A DNA stretch of 64,000 bases from Centroberyx gerrardi (taxonomy: Eukaryota > Chordata > Actinopteri > Beryciformes > Berycidae), in the NCBI RefSeq assembly GCF_048128805.1, contig NC_136016.1:13012676-13076675 (forward strand), in the 5' to 3' direction. Shown here piece by piece: positions 56,501 to 64,000 of the stretch; within the stretch, counting starts at the first letter, position 1; the number at the start of each line of letters is the position of its first letter. The translations under genes and the position numbers were made by a program. The notes under the pieces are model-generated. The model was given only the letters and a program-made list of their open reading frames with translations, made no database searches and was not told the origin of the DNA.

Positions 56501-56847
56501 GCGAGAGGACACATCAAACATGGTTAACTGTGCTTTGTTCCTGGTGTAGGGTTTCCGGTAGTACCTACGAGGGTCAGGAGGATTTTAACTGTAGGCCTAC
56601 ATCCTGTGTGGAAATCATTTGCTTCATAAACCTGGTCAGTTGTTTGTAAACTGTAAATTGATTCTTTCTGTACATGAGACAAAATAGAAATAAATTTGTT
56701 TCCACAGTCGTTTCAGCATTTGTGATTTTATTTGGTAAACGGGGACTTAGTGTGTTGAAAAAGCAACTTAGCATGTAGGCCCACTTTTTCTGTTATGTGT
56801 GCAGTAAGTGTAATGTACCTTTAAACTAGATCAGGATAAGCTGCAAA

Positions 56848-57010
56848 GTCACATGATGAGTGTGTCATGTGATTGTTCAATTGTGTTGGGAAAAACTGCC
56901 AGTCAGTCTGTCACAATTGCCTTGCACAGCTTGAATGCTTTCTAAGTGGGATATAATACGCGACATACATGTGATAAGTTGGACCTGTTGTACGATACCT
57001 ACGAGGTAAG
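56848..57010 (+). promoter_or_regulatory. grn: putative grn promoter and non-coding first exon with two M-box/CLEAR-like sites
   Basis: TCACATGA (56849-56856) and its reverse complement TCATGTGA (56865-56872) lie 16 bases apart. Both are M-box/CLEAR-like E-boxes of the kind bound by MITF/TFEB/TFE3. About 130 bases downstream, CTACGAG is followed by a good donor (GTAAGG at 57005), a plausible end of the non-coding first exon that the acceptor at 58457 requires. A second small exon-like segment, 57308-57341, has a CCTGCAG acceptor and a GTTTGA donor. None of the exon edges here is confirmed. Confidence 0.4.
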
Positions 57011-57484
57011 GAGTAAAGGTGTCCGTTTTTCAGACAGATTCCGTGTCGCTAAATCATTCAAACCGGTGGGTTAGCTAGCATCATTATTAGCCACCTAGCC
57101 AGCTAAGCTAACTTGGCTGGGTTGTTTTTTGCAGTGTAATTTAAGGAAGCTTAACATCTATCCAGCTACATTAAGTCAGCTAAATCTTTGTTTCATCTCG
57201 TGGCCAGGTCTTATATCGTATTATAACGTTTGGTACTTGGCTGATTTGGATGCTGGTCCCACTTTTCCACAGTTAATTGTGATTGATGGTGTGTTCTTGT
57301 CCTGCAGGCTACAAAGGGAGTATGCATTGCAGTTCCAGGTTTGAGTAACAGCTGATATCATTTTTCCTGCCTCCATCTCAGACAACTTCTTTACAATGGT
57401 AAGAGGAAGCTAATGCCACCCAAATGTCTGGGCAGTAGTCTTGATATTTTAGCTAAGTGCTATACACTATAACTCCATTCTTGG

Positions 57485-57695
57485 GTTGGATTTCCCCCAT
57501 AGGGAAAGTTTCTTTTCTCCTCCTCCATGGAGGTCAGAGGTCAGGGTGAGCTACAGTACAGCAGCCCTGGAGCTGTAAGGATTCAATAACTTGCTCAAGG
57601 ACTTCAGCAGGCGGATGCTTGCAAAGACGGAGTTTGAACCAAAGTTGTCTGGATGAAGAGTGGTCTTTCTAACCACTAGGTCACCCTGCTGCCCC
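57485..57695. repeat. probable dispersed repeat between the grn 5' exon and coding exon 1
   Basis: The stretch contains ACTTGCTCAAGGACTTCAGC, GAGTTTGAACC and CTTTCTAACCACTAGGTCACC. This order of motifs (CTTGCTCAAGG, GTTTGAACC, AACCACTAGGTCACC) is seen in many fish short repeats. The family name was not determined. Confidence 0.5.
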
Positions 57696-58457
57696 TAACT
57701 TATTCATCTTAATCAAATCCTACTTATCCATGCCACATTTCTTCAGCTCTGTGTTCATATGGTGACAATGCCTAATAACCCAATGTTTGTGCAGTTGTTG
57801 CTTATGAGAGAGGAAAAAAGTGATCTATCCCAGTGAAAGAACAGCTAATGGATTGTTCTGTCTGCTACTGTAAAAATACCTTTTGGACCAGATACTGCAT
57901 TATCTTGAATTGTGCAATTGGTGCTTTCCTCTCTGTTTTTTTTTATTTGAGAAATGTTTACTTACTAGATGTTTTTTTGTTGTTGTCAGACAGTGTCACA
58001 ATTTACCAATCACAAGTTTACGAGTGCTGGATGAGCTAAAGCCCTGATAACTTACAATATACACCTTAAAACTTGTGCATAGTGACATTTTTTGGCAATG
58101 TATTGGTGCTGTTGATGATAAAGCCTGAGGTATGAGTGCTATACATGCATAAAGAGGACATGAACCTTATAGCAAAAGTCTGGGTTTCTTTAGTTTGGAA
58201 ATCCCGCCTATCAGTTGGAATGCTTGCTTGCATACATACATTGTTCTCCATCGCTGTATTGATTTAGTGGTTTATCACAGCCAGGAAGAATAATCTTCTC
58301 CCGCGCACACAGAAACCCAAGAAGATAAGATACAGTTTATTGACCATAAGTCATGGAGGTTCTTATTATATTGCTGGAAAACCACATTACATCATGCTGC
58401 ATGGCTGATCCCCCCCCCCTCCTCCTCCTCCTCCCCCCTCGTCCCTAGACCCTGCAG

Positions 58458-61400
58458 ATGGGGATCCTGTGTCTGGCTCTGTTGGGCCTGAGCACAGCGC
58501 TGATCTGTCCCGATGGTGGCATGTGTGAAGACAAAAACACCTGCTGCAAAAACCCTGCCGGAGGATACGGATGCTGTCCCCTACCAAATGTGAGTTACCA
58601 GTCGGGTGTGTGTGTGTGAGTCAGTGAATTAATTAGTGCTGCGTGATATGACTCAGAAATGATACAGCGATATTTATGGACCAGACGTTGATGATGGTAA
58701 CATTTTCTCTAAAATTTGTTAATGACACAATTTAACAGTGTACCTCCATGTTATATACAGTATGTCGTTATTTACTGAAATCAGACTTGAGAACAACTTG
58801 TATAATAACAAAATATAAATGATAATCTTAATTGAAAATAAATACTCACTTCTTTTCATACTCTTTTGCCAGAGTTGATGGAAGAGATTTGTAGTATTGC
58901 CACTCTTTGTTGCCGCTTCTCTCAAGCAAACTTTACAATAAACTGTGGTTAGTTCCATATCTGACAAACCAAACCAAACCATCTCCATACAACAGAGGTG
59001 ACGTAACCTTTGTTGGGGGCTTCTTTTCATTTTCTTGTCTCGTTCCATTTTTTCTTCCACACAGCCAGGACCCGCACTAGCTACAAGTGGGTGGGGTCAA
59101 GGTCAAAGGGGAAGCAATAGAGAGACGATTTTGGCAGATTATTTTCCCTCACATTGTTGAAATATACATTGAAATTTATATTTTCAATATTTCAATATTG
59201 CATTTTTCATATTTTTCATTCAAATATATCTACTGCCCAGCACTAGAATGAATATGTGTGTCCCAGTGATAAGTGCGCTACAGAAATAATCAACTCATTA
59301 TCCATTCTCCACACTGACTGCTGTCCGTTCTAGATATCAGATACCATACTATCTACCATATTACTGTTAATTCAATAAGCCTCAAAAGTCCATAATCATA
59401 CAAAACAGGCCTAAATGTTTAATTTTAGTGCAGCTGCATGTTTTTGTAGGGGGGTTATGTGCTGGATGAAAAATATGTCCTTTAGTCCTCGAGTAAGGCA
59501 TTCTTGCAGTGTACAAAACCATCTCAGTAATCTCGGTAATCATCACAAGTAAAGGTGAAGCGTTTTCTTTAGCCCACTGGGCCAATCTATCACCTGTTTG
59601 TTTAGTGTGAGGCAGCTTGAGATACTTGAATTGGATGCCAGTCTGTCAAAGGTCTCAATTCAAAGGTAGAACATAAAAGGAGATTCCCGCACACTATCTG
59701 TACTTGCAATTAAAACATTTATTCGCAACGTTTCGGTACTGAGACCTTCGTCAGGCAAATATCAGTCTCAGTACCGAAATGTTGCGAATAAATGTTTTAA
59801 GTACAGACAGTGTGCGGGAATCGATTTTTATGTTCTGCCGACTTCCCAGTCCTCTCCTATGCACCTGTCTCTTGGTATAGGTGTGCGAAAAACCACAGTT
59901 TCCTCAATCCAAAGGTGCAATGAACTTCAGGATTTCAACCATTTGAACCAACATCTATTCTTCCAAATGGGCATAATATGCAAAAAATGCAGTGATATAA
60001 ATTAAACTATTGATTGTGCCAATTATGAGTTTCCTTGTTGATACATGCTTATTAGATGGTACAGATAATTCCAGGATACGTGTGCATGCACATTTCTTAT
60101 CTGTATAAGTTTTGGTGTTGACGTTCATGTATGTCAGTGTTGTGTACAGTTCATTCTGCCCACCAATTTCTGCTTTACTGAGGTTCAGTAAACCATGCCT
60201 TTTTCTCTCCATCTCCTGTTTAAAACCATCTGCAGGCTGAGTGTTGTTCGGACCATCTCCACTGCTGCTATGAGGGGACGGTGTGTGATCTGGTTCACTC
60301 CAAATGTATCAATAAGACTGTTTCACTACCCTGGGTGAGGAGACTCCCTGCCCAGCAGCTCATGCTAGTCCCTCAGGTAATACTAAAAGGGCTTTGTCAA
60401 GTCTAATTCGCCTACACAATTTGTTTTACTTAATAGTTCATCATTCTCTTCTTCACTGTCTCATCAGTGTTCATTTTACTCGCCTTGCATATGAAATGTC
60501 AGCTATTTGTCGACCTTTGCACTGTCAATGCTGCATAGAGTTTCCTTGACTTCAACCTTTGGACATGCAAATGTAATTGTTTAGAGAAATGGGTCAATCA
60601 GTACATTTGACACATGTCATGCAATAGATTTGTTACGTGTGCATTTTGCTGGCTGCTTGTGGCTGTTTTTCATCAGAGCAGAATGGTAATACGATATGCC
60701 TTCATTGAGGCTGATTCTATTCAAAACCTGTATTTATGCACGGTGAGCACACTGACTCTCTTTTACCGGAGTGCCCCTTTAGATTTGAGTAATTAAAAGA
60801 TCAGCAAGTGCAGTTTTGGCATTTTTCGTACATGAATTTCAAATTTATGTGTTGTGTGTTTCATATAATCTGGTCCCTTGAAACCTGTTAAAAACCCATT
60901 GTACAATTTCAAATGCATCACTGAGCATCACTGACAAAATACAGAATTCTGTTTTTCATGCCTGACAACTTACTTTTTGCTTATTTGTTCTGCTAAACAA
61001 CAGTGTTATGCGAAATAGATTTCCATGTACTAAAGAGCTGAAATGGGTAGGCGGAATGAGTGAGATTCATGTCATTGTTTGCTGACGTTGGTTACATTTA
61101 AAAGATGCATGAAATCTAAAATCTGTGTTTTTTGCTAATTCCATACTAATAAATAATGTTTCCAGTACTAAATACACTTGTGATCTTGCCATTTTGAAGT
61201 TTCTCACCATGTGTGCTCCTGTCATTGGTATGCATGGGTTGTGCTGGTTCTAGTTCAAAGAGGGAGTAAAGGCAGTCATTTGTCCGGACCAGGAGTCGGA
61301 GTGTCCGGACGACACCACCTGCTGCCAGCTTCCTGACGGCTCCTGGGGCTGCTGTCCACTGGCCAAGGTAGCATGCATGAGTATACCCTCACACACACAT

Positions 61401-64000
61401 CTACATCCACACGCATACTTAAACACTTTGCATTTAATCTAAAACCACAGACCCGGCACAAACCCCAAACACTCGGTGCTTGTAAAAGAATTTTGCTGCA
61501 CCATTTTCTCTGCAGATTATTTATAACCTTAATCTTTAATTCAGAGTTGGACAACTTTCGATGTGGCTGGTAAGTGTGTCTACTCTGGCAGCCACTCTGG
61601 TTGATAACCAACCGTCATTTTAAAATGTACCCGCCACTGTGACCTGTAGGAATAAAAAGTTAGCTTCCTGCCCTGCTTTTATCATGGGCTGCACGGTTAT
61701 GGCTAAAATGATTCTGATTATTTGGCCTTCATCTACTCATCATACCATGTCCATATCATGGATAATACTTTGAGGTGCAGCAACAACTCTAAGGCAGAGT
61801 TTGCACTGTAACTGTGCTTGTTTGACATCATCTGTTGCTAACTGAAATATGTCTGACTCCTTTTTGGTTACTAAAATGACTATGTACTTCTCTATTATCA
61901 ATGGGTTTATTCATTTGGGTTTATTCAATGGGTTTATTCATTTGGTTTATTCATTCAGTGTGGAAGAATGTTAATGGGGCATTTGATTTGATAGTACAAC
62001 AGTTGTTCAAAATGAAATTAAACTAAATGTGCACATATCTTCAAATTCTGCAAATATTTATCCTGGAAATTAAAATCTCGATACACAATTATACATCATT
62101 AATTTGGCAGCCGAGCTTTACTTATTCATTTTCTGAATGAGAAAGCACAGAATTCTGTTTCACTTTGCTCCCGTCACATTTGTAAACCTCAGCTATTGTC
62201 AGCGCTCAAGTTGCACCTCTGCACTTTTCCATTATCTGCAGGAAATGGTGTGCCTTACTCAAGGGTATCGTAAGTGTCAGACATGATTTCCCTCTCTCTG
62301 CAGGCGGTGTGCTGTGAGGATAAGCGCCACTGCTGCCCCGAGGGAACCACGTGTGACCTTACTCACTCAAAGTGTTTGTCGGCCACACTAGAGGCCTTTC
62401 CCATGCTGGAGAAACTGCCTGCCAGAAGGAGGGAGAATAAGCCAGGTGGGCTATTCTGCATAGTAACAAATCAGATGGCAGCTCTCAGGGATGCAAAAAG
62501 ATGCAGTTGAGACAAAACAACTAGCATCCTCAGGGCATAATGAATAGGTATAGATTCCACATTATTGGAAAACTGAAATTCCTCATCATGGAGCTAAATT
62601 TAAAAAATAAAGGACCACTGTGACAAAATGACAATAATTTTATTTTGAGTCCTGCCTCTCTGTCTTGGGGAGCAGTCGTTGGTGGTTTGAACAAGCCAGA
62701 CCTGCTACCTTTGCCAGAAAAGTTAATCCAGCAATGTAATATTCTACATGTGAAGGAGGCCAATGATACAATGAGCTCCAAATGTATTTTAGATTGCTCT
62801 TTTTTCATGTGTACTGTACATGTGTTCTTATTACTTTGGATGTAAAATGATGCCTGATGACTATACAGTCGAACTACAGACTGTCTGCTTTGATATCTGG
62901 ATATGTAGAGCCTAATTGGATAAGCAGTTAAGCAAATAAAACACTTTCACATGACACGATTTTCCCCTCGGTGCCAAAGCTATTTGTCCACATACTATTA
63001 GCAGTAGTTAAATTTTGCTGTTGTTACTCGGGTCTTAGCCTTCTACTTTCATGTTGGTCATATACTTTTCTCAGGCCAAAGAACCACTTGAAAAAACTCG
63101 GAAACTTGGAAAAAAAAATCCTTTGATGAGTGATAAGGTGAAAATAGGTCACTGAAGTCCTTCAATCTCTCTACGATATCGCAATAATAACTAATGAGCA
63201 TATTTCTCTCTATGGTCTTCGTGTTTATGTAGCTGCAGGCGTTGCATCAGTGACTTGCCCTGGTGGGAAGAGCAGTTGCCCAGATAGTACCACCTGCTGC
63301 TTACTAACCAGCGGAGACTATGGCTGCTGCCCATACCCAGAGGTATGTGTCGCTCCGTCACATTAATACAATGTAATAGAATTTATTATTGATGTTGTTA
63401 GATGTCCCCAATTTGGCAGGAGCTTCAGATTACAGCTCTTGATCGTTATTAAAGTGTAAATAAATGGCAAAAGAATGTAGCGAACTTTGACACAGCTGGT
63501 TCTGGTAGCTACCAATAAGGTTAGGATTTATCTGACCTTGATTGAATATTTACTGGTCAAACTGCATTTAGTTACAGCTTCAGATAAAGCTAGAGAAAAA
63601 CTGTCTAATCTTCCTTCCTCTCACAGTAGACGGTATTTGTAACAACTCATAATTTACCATATAATTTGTTCCTCTGCACCATAATTACAGAAATGAGGGT
63701 GCTGTAATTTACAGATAACCCCTAATTTTCTCCCTGTGATCCACTGTCATGTAAAGCAGTAGACTGGTGTAAACAGGCTGTAGGTATTTCAGAGCTGCTG
63801 CTTACAATCTTGAGGCAGAGAAAATGGATTTCTTTGATCAGCAAATCTCAAGGCAGTGAATATGGCGGCAAGAGGTCATAGACTGTGTTGTGCATTCTTG
63901 CGATTTATTTTCTCATACACACAGGCCCCAGTGTATTAGATCCACACAGTCCATTAGGTAATGACTGGGAGATGTATGCTCCGTTCATTTAGCAAGAAGA
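58458..64000 (+). CDS. grn: progranulin (5' part; gene continues beyond the window)
   Basis: Secreted, cysteine-rich growth factor that is also delivered to lysosomes and cleaved into granulins (family knowledge). Coding exons: 58458-58589, 60236-60376, 61254-61367, 62304-62445, 63233-63342, for 213 residues so far. The start ATG lies directly after a CCCTGCAG acceptor, so a non-coding 5' exon is implied. Residues 1-15 (MGILCLALLGLSTAL) form the signal peptide. Module 1 runs from CPDGGMCEDKNTCC through GYGCCPLPN and ECCSDHLHCCYEG to SKC. Module 2 runs from CPDQESECPDDTTCC through SWGCCPLAK and VCCEDKRHCCPEG to SKC. Module 3 begins CPGGKSSCPDSTTCC and stops at YGCCPYPE. Each module is split in the middle by a phase 0 intron, the usual GRN structure. 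No exon for the second half of module 3 is visible before 64000. Which teleost paralogue this is cannot be settled here, although the fam171a2 neighbour suggests the GRN orthologue. Confidence 0.95.
58634..59245 (-). mobile_element. hAT element relic with a BED-type zinc-finger fragment, in grn intron 1
   Basis: The termini are TAGTGCTG (58634) and CAGCACTA (ending 59245), flanked by near-identical 8-bp sequences GAATTAAT and GAATGAAT. On the minus strand, 59060-58719 includes TTVYCKVCLREAATKSGNTT and NLFHQLW, which matches the start of the BED finger of hAT transposases (CxxC, then NTTNLF). The downstream histidine pair is not intact and the catalytic region is absent. Confidence 0.75.
59665..59839. 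repeat. foldback element in grn intron 1
   Basis: The arms GGTAGAACATAAAA...GATTCCCGCACACT and AGTGTGCGGGAATC...TTTTATGTTCTGCC are inverted. The inner pairing runs AACGTTTCGGTACTGAGAC against its complement GTCTCAGTACCGAAATGTT. The loop lies around CTTCGTCAGGCAAATATCA. No ORF. Confidence 0.85.
61685..62110. repeat. possible hAT-like repeat in grn intron 3
   Basis: It begins GGGCTGCACGGTTATGGCTA, a start often seen in teleost non-autonomous hAT copies, and ends near TTGGCAGCC. A target duplication was not found, so the borders are uncertain. Confidence 0.3.

Larger units (their letters stand above)
56265..58050. repeat. pair of diverged direct repeats flanking the grn 5' region
   Basis: The segment 56265-56500 is repeated in the same orientation at 57835-58050. 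Shared landmarks are CTTGTTCTGTC/ATTGTTCTGTC, TACCTTCTGGACCGGATA/TACCTTTTGGACCAGATA, GTTGTGCAATTG/ATTGTGCAATTG, GAGAAATGTTT and GAACTAAAGCC/GAGCTAAAGCC. The copies are about 1.57 kb apart and bracket the M-boxes and the putative first exon. Confidence 0.7.

Overview
The window is nuclear DNA of a ray-finned (teleost) fish. It is AT-leaning and intron-rich, with GT-AG splice sites, many CA/GT microsatellites, short foldback transposons and LINE remnants. The encoded proteins are closest to vertebrate CRHR1, FAM171A2 and progranulin. No bacterial-type features (operons, CRISPR arrays, ribosome binding sites) and no rRNA or tRNA genes were seen.

Three protein-coding genes can be built exon by exon with matching splice phases. 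(1) crhr1, the corticotropin-releasing hormone receptor 1, lies on the minus strand from 35509 down to 8822. It has 14 coding exons and is predicted to give a 431-residue class B GPCR. (2) fam171a2 lies on the plus strand, 46621-54117, with 8 coding exons and about 818 residues. It is a single-pass type I membrane protein; its first exon is tentative. (3) A progranulin gene (grn) lies on the plus strand. It begins at 58458 and runs off the right edge; five coding exons give 213 residues, covering two complete granulin modules and half of a third. crhr1 and fam171a2 are head to head across about 11 kb, and fam171a2 and grn are head to tail across about 4 kb.

Layout: 1-1.6 kb is a foldback repeat plus unassigned DNA. 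At 1.6-3.1 kb there is a weak case for the 5' end of a minus-strand gene beside a GCTAGC/GTTAGC-rich, promoter-like stretch. 3.5-5.3 kb is a large diverged inverted duplication. 7.6-35.7 kb is crhr1, whose introns hold a LINE relic, foldback elements and many microsatellites, and whose 5' leader carries several upstream ORFs. 36-46.5 kb is intergenic, with two near-perfect hairpins, a piggyBac-like relic containing a nested hAT element, and an irregular minisatellite just upstream of fam171a2. 54-58.4 kb holds the fam171a2 3' region and the grn 5' region, including two M-box/CLEAR-like sites and a pair of direct repeats. The grn introns hold a hAT relic with a BED-finger fragment and a second foldback element.

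Functionally, crhr1 is the stress-hormone (CRH/urocortin) receptor. Progranulin is a secreted, lysosome-directed growth factor. FAM171A2 is a membrane protein whose human gene is the neighbour of GRN. Nothing in the sequence links crhr1 functionally to the other two; the link is conserved synteny (all three lie on human 17q21).
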